49,783 nt of DNA from Hungatella sp. (GTDB taxonomy: Bacteria > Bacillota > Clostridia > Lachnospirales > Lachnospiraceae). Below the pieces are notes generated by a model. The model did no database searches. It was not told the origin of the DNA and worked only from the letters and a program-made list of their open reading frames with translations. This document shows positions 1 to 8,700 of the stretch, piece after piece. Within the stretch, counting starts at the first letter, position 1; each line of letters starts with the position of its first letter. Location of the stretch: positions 1 through 49,783 of the forward strand of contig JAAWLV010000002.1 of the NCBI GenBank assembly GCA_022798105.1, in the 5' to 3' direction. Position numbers and translations under genes: made by a program.

Positions 1-15
1 CCTGTGAACCGTAAC
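1..15. repeat. Edge copy of a 15-bp repeat (inverted copy at 49617-49631)
   Basis: The first 15 bases, CCTGTGAACCGTAAC, match the reverse complement of 49617-49631 (CCTGTGAACAGTAAC) at 14 of 15 positions. Both copies lie in non-coding DNA. This could be a dispersed intergenic repeat of the genome, or chance. The flanking bases do not extend the match. Confidence 0.35.
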
Positions 16-39
16 CGCATATACCCTATAACCGTGTGT

Positions 40-804
40 CTATTCCACCGGAATCCAGGCTTCCGAGCAGGAAAGAGGCTGTCCGTTTTCCTCCACCTTC
101 CACACGGGATAGAATAACACCGGCCCCGTGCGCGTGATGCCGTGATCATCCAGGTAGGTCTGGATTACCCCTTTTGCCCCCGGCTGTCCCTCCTTAAGCC
201 AGAACATCCCGTGAAGGCACATTTGAGGCTCCCAGACCTTTACTCCGGGGATTTGGGAAAGCGTTTCCAGGCCGTAGCGTTTGCAGTCGTCAGCTTCCAA
301 AATATACAAAATCTCCAGATCCAGGTTGTCTCTGTGATTAACCGGCAGAAGCATGGCGGAGCGGACAATGGGTATGGCTTCCACCCACTGGCGGGTGCCG
401 CCTAAACGGGCAGGGATGACAAAAAAACGGGGGCGGAGTTTACGTTTAAGCCGGATCTCCCTCTCAAAACATCTCTTGAGCTTTCTGGCCTGTTCCCTCA
501 AATATTCGACGGTAGCCTCCATATGACACATTTTTTGTTCCAGTGCCCGGATTTTGTCCTGAAGGACACTGGCGGCCAAATCCTCGTCACCAATATTTAA
601 GACCTCCACCGTCTCCTCCATATTAAAACCGCAGCAGCGCAGATTCTGGTAGGCCAAAAGCCTGCCGATATCATTTTCATCGTAATACCGGTAGCCCCGT
701 TCATCCCTTCGGGCCGTTATGATCCCCTTTTTCTCAAAGAACCGCAAAGCCTGATCAGACAGCCCTAACAGCCGGGCGGTCTCGTGGATATAGTACTTGC
801 CCAT
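40..804 (-). CDS. MerR family transcriptional regulator with GyrI-like ligand domain
   Basis: A 254-residue one-component regulator. Residues 3-70 form the MerR winged helix (YYIHETARLLGLS, then ALRFFEKKGII and RGYRYYDENDI), followed by a coiled-coil dimer helix to about residue 115. Residues 125-254 resemble the GyrI/BltR-type effector-binding fold found in multidrug-sensing MerR proteins. It lies 27 bp downstream of the flavin reductase on the same strand, so the two are probably co-transcribed. The promoter of that pair has the 19-bp spacer and internal dyad that MerR activators act on, so positive autoregulation is a reasonable inference. Start ATG at 804 has an AAAGGAAAG site upstream. 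The ligand is unknown. Confidence 0.9.
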   Translation of the reverse strand: MGKYYIHETARLLGLSDQALRFFEKKGIITARRDERGYRYYDENDIGRLLAYQNLRCCGFNMEETVEVLNIGDEDLAASVLQDKIRALEQKMCHMEATVEYLREQARKLKRCFEREIRLKRKLRPRFFVIPARLGGTRQWVEAIPIVRSAMLLPVNHRDNLDLEILYILEADDCKRYGLETLSQIPGVKVWEPQMCLHGMFWLKEGQPGAKGVIQTYLDDHGITRTGPVLFYPVWKVEENGQPLSCSEAWIPVE

Positions 805-831
805 GGAAAAACGCTTTCCTTTCTACCCAAT

Positions 832-2853
832 CTATTTTATCTGGGACAGAGCGTCCTTTACCGCCTCCTGCAAAGCCTTGGAGGTGATGGTGGCGGAAGA
901 AACCGTGTCCACACCGTCAATCTCCTCAGCCGTGGACAGGCCTTTGAACTTTTCTGTCATCCCATCAATGGCCAGGGTCCCGATGCCGTCGGTCTCGCTG
1001 TGCTCCAAAACTTCCACGGAACCGATGGCGTCCCCGTCCATGGTAACCTTCACGGTCACGGAACCGTTCATTCCGGTGCCGGTGCCCACATACTCATGTT
1101 CGCCCAGCTGATAGTCCTGAACCTTTTCCTGCCCGGCGTCCGTCTCGTCGCCCAGCTTCTTGGGGGAAGACTCCACAGGCACGGCATGTTCATAGGTTGG
1201 CAGCGCCTCCTTGGGAGCGGCTGCACTGCGTCCGGCAATCTGCCCGAAAATGATGCACTCCGCAATGTTGGTCCCGCCCTGGTACATTTCGCAGGTGATA
1301 CCGCCCATCTCCCCTGCTGAGTACAGATGAGGGATGGGATTGCCCGCTGTGTCCAGAATCTCCGCATTCTCATTTCGCTTGGGGCCGCCCTGGGTATTTA
1401 AGATCTCACACTTTAATTGGATTATGTAATACTTCGCGCCGTCAAAAGCCCTCATAAACTCCGGCTTCCGTCCGCAGGCATAGTCCTTGCCGTTTTTCGC
1501 AAATGAATTGTAATCCTCGATGGTTCCGGCCAGCTGTTCGCCGGAACATCCGATTGCCCCGGCCGCCTCTTCGATGGTGTCGAAGGCTTTCACGTCGCCT
1601 TTAAACCGCTCCGGGATGGCGCTCTCCGCTTCGATCAGCTCATACTGAGTCTGATCGAACATTAAAAACATTTTTTCCGGGAAATGGGGGTTCACCCAAA
1701 GGCCGTTGTCATAAAGATGGCCGTGACGCACAACCTCGGATTCATTTAAAAACCGGTCTCCGTCGGTTCCCACAAGGATACAGCTTCCGGTGTTTAAAGG
1801 TCCCTGGGTCAGAACCTGGATCTGGCTGGCATTCTCGCCTTCATTTACATAGAAGCTGGTTCCGCCCAGGCCGAATCCGCCTTCATAGGCAGTCATATGC
1901 CAGAGATCCGCACCCAGCTTCTGGCACATCTTAATGCCGTCGCCTGTGTTGTACAGACCGCCGATTGGCGCATAATCAATAAGGTTCAGGTAATGCTGCA
2001 CCATCTCCGCGTCATCCTCAAATCCTCCCGTGCAGACAACCACGCCGTTTAAGGCCCGCACGTTTCTCACGCTGCCGCCTCTTGCCACTTTCACGCCGAT
2101 TACCGCCTTGGACTGGGGATCCTGGATAAGTTCCTGGGCCGGGGACTCATACCAGATATCGATCCGGTCTTTCCTGTCCAGAACCCGCTGTTTTAAGCTG
2201 GTGTAGAGATATCCGTCGCTGATTCCCTGATGGGTGGTCCAAAGGCCGATCTTTTCACTGCCCGGCAGCTCCGGATATTCCGGTGACATATTGTTGATAG
2301 GCGCAATGGGCGTCCAGTCCAGAAACTCCTTGGAGTCAAAGCCAAATTCGCCTGCCAGGGTGTCGGCCATACCCGCCACGCCGTCGGCAATGGTTTTCAG
2401 CATGGCTTCCGGAACCTGACGGCCTCCTGCCAGGGCCTTGTAGTAGGTCAGGGCGTTTTCCGGGTCATTGTAGCCGTAGGCAAACAACTGGCCGCACACC
2501 TTGGAGTTTCCGCCGGAGTGGGCCTCCGACATCTTTTCCACGATAAGGACGCCGGCTCCCTCATCGGCGGCGGTTTTTGCCGCGACACAGCCGGAAGCGC
2601 CGATACCCAGAACCACCACGTCATACTCCGCGTCCCACACAATCGTATCCGCGTAGGTGTAGGTTTGCTGGGGCTGCGGGGCATTGTCCGGAGCCGGGGT
2701 GGTCTCGGGCGCCGCCGTCGTCCCCGCCTCCGATGTGGCAGCCGGTTCCCCGGCACTGGTGCAGGCCCCCAAGATCCCTGTCACAGCCAGGGTGGCAGCT
2801 CCTGCGGCAGTGCCCTTTAAAAACTCTCTCCTCGAAACTTCACGCTTGCTCAT
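832..2853 (-). CDS. Tat-exported lipoprotein FAD/FMN reductase (flavocytochrome c/fumarate reductase family)
   Basis: 673 residues. The N-terminus has a twin-arginine motif (SRREFLK, residues 7-13) and a lipobox ending at Cys31, so the folded flavoprotein should be exported and lipid-anchored. An acidic/Pro/Thr linker follows, then an FAD dinucleotide fold (VVVLGIGASGCVAA, from about residue 78) and the reductase body. Residues from about 595 to 673 form an FMN-binding domain with a flavinylation-like motif DTVSSATIT, a likely site for covalent FMN attachment by ApbE. The family reduces external organic acceptors during anaerobic growth. The classic fumarate-reductase HTMGG and NRLGGN signatures appear here as NTQGG and YQGGTN, so fumarate is unlikely as substrate. 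It is followed by the MerR gene. Confidence 0.88.
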   Translation of the reverse strand: MSKREVSRREFLKGTAAGAATLAVTGILGACTSAGEPAATSEAGTTAAPETTPAPDNAPQPQQTYTYADTIVWDAEYDVVVLGIGASGCVAAKTAADEGAGVLIVEKMSEAHSGGNSKVCGQLFAYGYNDPENALTYYKALAGGRQVPEAMLKTIADGVAGMADTLAGEFGFDSKEFLDWTPIAPINNMSPEYPELPGSEKIGLWTTHQGISDGYLYTSLKQRVLDRKDRIDIWYESPAQELIQDPQSKAVIGVKVARGGSVRNVRALNGVVVCTGGFEDDAEMVQHYLNLIDYAPIGGLYNTGDGIKMCQKLGADLWHMTAYEGGFGLGGTSFYVNEGENASQIQVLTQGPLNTGSCILVGTDGDRFLNESEVVRHGHLYDNGLWVNPHFPEKMFLMFDQTQYELIEAESAIPERFKGDVKAFDTIEEAAGAIGCSGEQLAGTIEDYNSFAKNGKDYACGRKPEFMRAFDGAKYYIIQLKCEILNTQGGPKRNENAEILDTAGNPIPHLYSAGEMGGITCEMYQGGTNIAECIIFGQIAGRSAAAPKEALPTYEHAVPVESSPKKLGDETDAGQEKVQDYQLGEHEYVGTGTGMNGSVTVKVTMDGDAIGSVEVLEHSETDGIGTLAIDGMTEKFKGLSTAEEIDGVDTVSSATITSKALQEAVKDALSQIK

Positions 2854-2904
2854 TGCATAAGTACTCCTTTTCCTTTATTTAACAAAACGCTTTGTTATGT
2901 TATT

Positions 2905-2935
2905 ATTTTAACGGTTAAAGCTGCTTTAGAGTCAA
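2905..2935 (-). promoter_or_regulatory. MerR-type promoter of the reductase-merR operon
   Basis: On the minus strand, -35 TTGACT (2935-2930) and -10 TAAAAT (2910-2905) are separated by 19 bp, the long spacer typical of MerR-activated promoters. The spacer contains a perfect dyad, TAAAGC-T-GCTTTA (2916-2928). A second palindrome, AACAAA-acgc-TTTGTT (2881-2896), lies just after the predicted start of transcription. An AAGGAG site precedes the ATG at 2853. Confidence 0.7.
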
Positions 2936-2943
2936 GCGAAATT

Positions 2944-3642
2944 TCACGCTTCAAAGGGATCCGGCTCTTTAACCACAACAACGGTATAATAACCTGCCTC
3001 CCCGGGCATGGCGTCAAGCTCCTCATAAATGCGCTCATCATCCATGCCGCAGTTTTCCACCATAACCGCTTTCATATCCCGGGCTTTTAAAGCCTGCTTT
3101 ACCTGGGGCAGCCGGGAGGCTGCCTTCATCAAAATCTTCGTTCCGCCATAACCTAAAGCCTCCTCAATGTCATAGCTGGAGGGAATGATATGGAGCTGCT
3201 GGGATCTGTCAGCCAGGCTGTCCCCCAGCCTGGCTGAGACGGCGCAGAAGGAGGGCACGCCGCTGATGATACGTGCGTCGTATCCCAGCTTTTTCACGGC
3301 ACGGTGGAGATAAATGTAGGTGGAATAGATAGTAGGATCTCCCAAGGTCAGGTAAGCAATGTCTGCACCTTCTTCCAGTTTCTCTGCCAGCTGTGCTGCG
3401 GCCAGCTCATAGTGTTTTTCCAGCACGCCGGAATCCTTTGTCATGGGAATTGACAGATTCAGGCATTCCTTTTTATCCAGATCCGTTAGGATGCCTTTCG
3501 CAATCTGCCAGCTCATTTTGCGTCCCATGCCCCGGTCAGGAACTGCTATAACCGGACACTTTCTGATGGTCTCCGCCGCCAGAAAGGTCATCAGTTTCGG
3601 ATCCCCCGGCCCCACTCCCACTCCGTACAATGTTCCTCTCAT
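2944..3642 (-). CDS. cobI: Precorrin-2/cobalt-factor-2 C20-methyltransferase
   Basis: 232 residues, the normal length for CobI/CbiL. It starts with the SAM-methyltransferase signature YGVGVGPGDPKLMT and contains the second motif YLTLGDPTIYSTYIYL and the GVPSFCAVSARLG segment. The family adds the C20 methyl group to the corrin precursor on the route to cobalamin. No other cobalamin gene is in the window, so this copy is separated from any main cluster. It lies 17 bp after the lipase-like gene and has its own GGGAGG site before the ATG at 3642. It is probably the last gene of the unit that starts at 5516. Confidence 0.9.
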   Translation of the reverse strand: MRGTLYGVGVGPGDPKLMTFLAAETIRKCPVIAVPDRGMGRKMSWQIAKGILTDLDKKECLNLSIPMTKDSGVLEKHYELAAAQLAEKLEEGADIAYLTLGDPTIYSTYIYLHRAVKKLGYDARIISGVPSFCAVSARLGDSLADRSQQLHIIPSSYDIEEALGYGGTKILMKAASRLPQVKQALKARDMKAVMVENCGMDDERIYEELDAMPGEAGYYTVVVVKEPDPFEA

Positions 3643-3659
3643 CGCTTTATCCTCCCTGT

Positions 3660-4853
3660 TTAAAAACCTCTCTGTTTCAGATCCGACACCAGTTCCACAT
3701 AAAATTCCTTTACGTCAAATCCCTCATAGTCCTCCCTGGTCAGATCGATCATATCCCCGTGGGAGATGCCCCGCAGGCGCTTGTTTTCCATTACCCCGCG
3801 AACATTCCCCCAGCGGGCCGAACGGACAGTCACCAGCCCATCATTGGGCCCGTCTAGCTTTTTTAACACCCAGTAGGGGACACACAGGAGCTTGCTGGAA
3901 AAGCCCGACTTCATAAGGCTTGCGCAGCTCTGGTAGTAAACGCCCGCTTTGTCGCCGTACGTTCCGTTAAACGCTTCGGTGTAGGCCACGGACAGCTGGA
4001 AGCTGGCCCGGTAGGCGTCCGGATTTTTATCCCCCAGGCGCCTGAAGTACGCGTCTATCATCCGGCAGACGCCGCGGTACACGCGGTCAGGCAGCCGTTT
4101 TAACAAATCCACCAGGGCCGACCCCCGGTGGGGCGTATTGATGGTGGTCAGGGACGCCACATCCCCTTCCATGTGAAGGCCGCTGATCAGATATCTGGAG
4201 TCCAGCCCTCCCTTGGAGTGGGCAATAATATTCACCTTCCTGCACCCGGTCTCCTTTTTTATCTCGCAAATTTTCTCCTGAAGAATCCGGGCATTGTCCT
4301 CCACCGTGCCCCAGGCCTCCTGATGGCCGTAGTATACCTTTGCCCCGTTTAAAGCCAGCTCCCTGGGGATCCTGCCCCAGTAATTGAAATAGTGGAAATC
4401 CCTGAACCCTACCCCGTGAACCAAAAGAAGCGGGTAACGGGTGGCGCATATCTGCCTGCAGGCCCTGACATCGTTAAGCTCTATCTTCACCAGGGTGTGA
4501 TCGATCTCCTGCCTTGCCAGCCTCCGCACATACAGGGCCAGGCCGAAATTCACCACAGGGATCCACATAAAAGTCCAGACCAAAAGCCTTTTTGCGATCC
4601 TCAGCCGTCTGCACAGCAGGCACAGCCACACCATCAGGCCCTGGAATCCCAAATACAGGGCTCCCAGCAGAAGAAGGGGAGCAATCACAGAAAGGCCAAA
4701 CCCACAGGATGCCCACTGATACCAGGCAGCTGCGCCGCAAAAGGCCATAAGCCACATGGATATGGTCAGAAGCCCGGTTATAAGCCGCAGAAAATGGATA
4801 TGTACTTTCTCTGCCGCCGACAGAAAGTTGTCATAGTCCCAGTTAAGCTTCAA
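3660..4853 (-). CDS. Membrane-anchored alpha/beta-hydrolase, triacylglycerol lipase-like
   Basis: 397 residues from a TTG start preceded by GGGAGG. The first ~115 residues contain three or four hydrophobic segments, giving a membrane anchor. The hydrolase domain begins at YPLLLVHGVGFRDF (oxyanion-hole region). The nucleophile elbow is AHSKGG, and the remaining triad is plausible as Asp in LDGPNDGLVTV and His in GISHGDMIDL near the C-terminus. The layout resembles bacterial lipases of the LipA/EstA type, but with extra membrane helices. It follows the C39-like protein by 24 bp and precedes cobI by 17 bp. The substrate is unknown; lipid or another ester are both possible. Confidence 0.78.
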   Translation of the reverse strand: MKLNWDYDNFLSAAEKVHIHFLRLITGLLTISMWLMAFCGAAAWYQWASCGFGLSVIAPLLLLGALYLGFQGLMVWLCLLCRRLRIAKRLLVWTFMWIPVVNFGLALYVRRLARQEIDHTLVKIELNDVRACRQICATRYPLLLVHGVGFRDFHYFNYWGRIPRELALNGAKVYYGHQEAWGTVEDNARILQEKICEIKKETGCRKVNIIAHSKGGLDSRYLISGLHMEGDVASLTTINTPHRGSALVDLLKRLPDRVYRGVCRMIDAYFRRLGDKNPDAYRASFQLSVAYTEAFNGTYGDKAGVYYQSCASLMKSGFSSKLLCVPYWVLKKLDGPNDGLVTVRSARWGNVRGVMENKRLRGISHGDMIDLTREDYEGFDVKEFYVELVSDLKQRGF

Positions 4854-4877
4854 AAGCCGCGCCTCCCTTCCCGCAGA

Positions 4878-5516
4878 TTAATCATTCCAGTACACGCACC
4901 GCATCCGGTAAACCACGCCGCCGTGCCTGCTTAAAGGAACCGGCTCCCCGTCCTCCTCAAGGGGGTCCATGCACAGATACTCCCCGTCCCGGCTTCCCAC
5001 AAGGAGAACCCAGTGGGCCGCCCCGCGGCCTCCGACTTTCACCTTTACCACAGGATAGCGCCCCTGGTCCATAAGCTCCTCTATCTGCCTTTCGTCCACC
5101 GAGGCTGCCACCACCACTTCGGCTTTTGGCAGGGCCTTTGCAAGCTCGCCCCAGACAATATCGCCGGACTTGTTGTAAACGCCGGTTTCGCCCAGCAGCC
5201 GGTTTAACTCCCCGGCGCTGACAGCCTGCCCCGCCCCTGTGGCCTTGTGCTGGGTGGACAGGGCGGACGCGATGCAGCTGGTAAGACATCCGGAGCTTCC
5301 CATGGTGTAGGAGGAGGTCCCCAGACGGTCCTCCTTCCAGGCCTCGTTTTTCTGGCAGTAGGGGATCACCATATCTGTATCCGCCGGGTAATCTTTTTGG
5401 GGCTGCAAAAGGATTCCTTTATCGGCGGCGCCTCTGGAGTGGAGTTTTAAGGCCAGGGCGGCTATAAGACATAAGAACAGGCAGATAAGAATTGTAAAGG
5501 TAAGTTTCTTTTTCAT
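4878..5516 (-). CDS. C39-like (papain-fold) peptidase family protein with N-terminal anchor
   Basis: 212 residues with an N-terminal hydrophobic segment (residues 5-23) serving as signal or anchor. The core matches the peptidase C39-like family: Gln in IPYCQKNEAW, the probable catalytic Cys in SSGCLTSCIAS, His in GAAHWVLLVG and Asp in YLCMDPLEE. Such proteins are extracellular and often of unknown substrate. It is the first gene of a three-gene unit with the lipase-like gene and cobI, and is preceded by AAGGAG and a good promoter. Whether it is a true protease or only keeps the fold cannot be told from sequence alone. Confidence 0.75.
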   Translation of the reverse strand: MKKKLTFTILICLFLCLIAALALKLHSRGAADKGILLQPQKDYPADTDMVIPYCQKNEAWKEDRLGTSSYTMGSSGCLTSCIASALSTQHKATGAGQAVSAGELNRLLGETGVYNKSGDIVWGELAKALPKAEVVVAASVDERQIEELMDQGRYPVVKVKVGGRGAAHWVLLVGSRDGEYLCMDPLEEDGEPVPLSRHGGVVYRMRCVYWND

Positions 5517-5547
5517 CTTGACGTTCTCCTTTTATGCAGCTGTATAT

Positions 5548-5560
5548 CCGTGACTCACGG
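5548..5560. promoter_or_regulatory. 13-bp perfect palindrome in the leader of the C39-like gene
   Basis: CCGTGA-C-TCACGG is a perfect 6-bp dyad between the promoter at 5604-5632 and the start codon at 5516. It could be an operator or a short leader hairpin. No regulator for it is identified here. Confidence 0.4.
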
Positions 5561-5603
5561 CATGTTATTTCAGAACCCAGGCTGCGGAGGGTATATTTTT
5601 TAA

Positions 5604-5632
5604 ATTGTACCAGAAAATCATCAAAAAATCAA
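5604..5632 (-). promoter_or_regulatory. Promoter of the C39-lipase-cobI unit
   Basis: On the minus strand, TTGATT (5632-5627), 17 bp, then TACAAT (5609-5604) with an extended TGG just before the -10. It lies between the upstream terminator and the C39-like gene, about 90 bases before its start codon. Confidence 0.65.
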
Positions 5633-5682
5633 ATCCGCTGATTAGCCATAATATCTGCAAAAGCACCCTGCAGAATAAAAAT

Positions 5683-5721
5683 GTACACCGCCTTTATTTC
5701 TGCTCCATAAAAGCGGTGTAC
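5683..5721 (-). terminator. Intrinsic terminator of the Tad operon
   Basis: The minus strand reads GTACACCGC, a 21-base loop, GCGGTGTAC, then ATTTTTATT. It lies 22 bases after the stop codon of the large surface protein, which closes the long operon starting near 25.2 kb. Confidence 0.85.
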
Positions 5722-5742
5722 GTGATACTTCTCTGATAAGTT

Positions 5743-8700
5743 TTAATTATGTTCTTTTCCGTCCCACACCCCGTTGCCGTCTACGTAGTACCCGTCCGGC
5801 GTGTTTTCGGCTTTATACATGGAACCGAATGGTTTTGATTTGCTTCTGGTATTATAATACCAGTTTCCTGTGTCTGCATTTAACTCCCAGGTCTGCGTCA
5901 GCGCCCTGGCATTGAAATAGTACCATTTATTGTCAATGGCTTTCCATCCCACAGCCATCTTCCCTGCCTGTGGTTCCAGGTAATATGTGTTTCTATCCTG
6001 CAAATCCGTATACCAGCCGCTCTGCATTCCGTTGTCCACCGACAGGTTGTACCAGCCTTTTAACTGGTAATCGTAAACCCAGCCGGATTTCAAATACCCG
6101 TCAGCCCCGAAGGCGTACCAGGATCCGTTTATTTTTTCCCACAGTATCTGGTCAACGGTGCTTTTATCCTCCAGTTCAGCCATGTGGCCGCACGCAAAAG
6201 TTCCGTCGGCGTAGAGGAATTTCCAGCCCTGTTCATCCTGTATCCACCGGGAATAGCCGGTGCCGGTTCCCGTAATGATCCCTGTCTGGGCGTGGACATA
6301 TCCTTTTTTTGAATTGTAAGTTATGGCGGATGAGCTTCCGGATCCACCCGAGCTTCTGCTGCCTCCTGTGCTTCCTCCCCCGCTTCCGTTAGATGTGCTG
6401 CCTCCGGACGGGGCGGCTTCCAGCCTGAAATTCTGAGCTGTACGCTTTAATTCCTTTGACCGGTCGCCCTGAACGCGGAATTCGGCTGCAAGGGTGTTGG
6501 TTCCCCGTTTGGCCTTCTTCTCAAACGTCTGCCTTCTGATGGTAATTCTGGTGCTGCCGCTCTCTTTCGTGTAGTCCTCACCTTCGACCAGTTTTTCGCC
6601 GTTGAGCCAGAAATCTATAAACTCTCCGTATTGGCCGGTGGAGACAAACAGCTGATCGCTTATACGGTTTAATAAATAATCCCGGCTGCCGGCGCCCACT
6701 TCTGTACCGACATGCTCCGCAAGGGTATATCCCGAATCAGACGCATTGTAAACATTCAGGTTGGTGTTATCTTTTACCGTAAGGGTAAAGGTTTTTTCAC
6801 TGGACTTAAATTTGCTGAATGAGTTTCTCATGCGGACGGTAAATGTAAATTCGCCGCTCTCTAAAGGAACGCCGTACAGTTCTCCGTTGGGATAAAGTCG
6901 CATACCGCCGGGCAAAGTGCCCCCAGCCAGGGAATAACTTACGCTGTTCCAGCTATACTTGTTGTTGTTCTGTATCATGGTTCCGTAGGGGACGTATTTT
7001 ACGGCGTCCGGGATTTCGGCGGTTGTAATGCCCGGATCTCCTATGGTACCGGTCAATGTCAGCACCATCAGTTCCTTATTGCCGGATTTGATGATCAATT
7101 TGCCGGAAATATCCCCGCTCTCCACATGTTCCTTGGCTTTAATCCGCACTTTTGCCATGTTGGCCAGTTCGCCGTGGGATTCCTGCTTGGCGATACTGCT
7201 AAAACCTGCCAGATCATGGGTTCCGTTAAGTGTCCAGTAGGAATCCAGCTCCACCTGGGCCGAATCCAGTTCCACGGTCAGCCCGGCAATCGGATCCGTT
7301 CCCGTGTTAATCAGCAAAATATCGTGGCGGTAATCGTATCTTCCGTCAATAATCATCTCGCGGACAGAAGTTATGGGATCGCCAAACCGGGTGTCTGCGT
7401 TTTTATCATTCAGACTGTTGATATAAAGCTTTCCGGGGCCGTCGGTCTGTTTTACCACCTGGAGCCAGTAATTTTGCTGTTCCTTCTTGCTCTCCGAGCC
7501 TGCCGTGTAATGTATAGGACCACTGGAAAAATCGTGGACGCTTACTCCGCTTATCTCAGGGGAGGTACTTCCTTTTGTATACAGTTTTATCCCGTTTTGA
7601 GTCGTGAAAACAGGAGCCAGGCTGCTTAAATCCACGGTTTTATCCACCAGAATCGTCCTGTAAGAGTAATCCCCATAAGAATCATTCGTATTCTTGACGC
7701 TGTAGCTTGGAATATCATTTCCGCCGGCATCTTTAAGGCCAATAAAACTTATGGCTGTGCTGTCGTCAAGCGTAACCTCCATCTCCTGGGCTTTTGCGGA
7801 GCATTTGTAGATTTCCTGGGTCTTCAGGCCGTCGTCTCCCACAAAAACCGTAAATTGAACGCCTTTGCTGTAATTGGCTTTATAACCTCCTGAGACTCCT
7901 TTGGCAAACAGGGAGTCTTTTATATTAACTGCCCCTGCATCTTTTGCCTGTGCTATGGATGAATAGTTCCCCACATAGGCTGCCGTCACGGAGGATGAGC
8001 TTTCGGTCCTGGCTGTGTAATAACTGAGAGACAGGTTATATTCTTTGTCTGCAGGGTAACCATAATCCAGTGTGATTGTATAATCATTCCGCCCGTCTGT
8101 GTACCCGTTTCTTATAGAATCAATGATGTTATCTCCCTGGCTGCCGGCGTCATAGACGCCATTGATGCTTACGTGATTTCCATAAGGATTCAGGCATATT
8201 TCCAGAGGCAGGCATCCGATAACCTTGCCCGCAGAATCATAGGCTGCCATGGTTATCCACTGGTTGTTGGACATCTTGAAACCGGCGTCTTTTGCAGCCA
8301 TATCCTTTGCAAAGATCTGCTCCGTAATATCCGCAGCATCGGATATCTCTCTGCCGCTGTACACCTTAAGGTTGCTGAAACGGTGACTTCCGAAAACAGT
8401 TTTATTAATCTCCAGCCCCACAAAGGCGTCCATATCCCATTCCAGCTGATCCGCCGTCACAGCGATATCCAATTGCCGGCAGTCATCCATATCCTTATTT
8501 TGGGATATGTAATCATAATACTCTCCGCTTAGTACTGTAACCTTTGTCCGGTTCCCCTCGCTGTCCTGTTTATAAACTGCGGGAGTAAGCCAGTTTACAG
8601 AGCTTTTTATTGTTGCGTCTATCAGATACCGGACATTGTCGGTATTCAGCTGATTGTCTTCCCCCACAATCAGCTCCCAGCATGTAGTTCCTGACCGGAA

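Noticed and set aside
1068-2756. Several overlapping ORFs of 65-102 codons on both strands within the flavin reductase
   Set aside because: All are shadows of the long intact reading frame with low-complexity or Arg/Pro-rich products.
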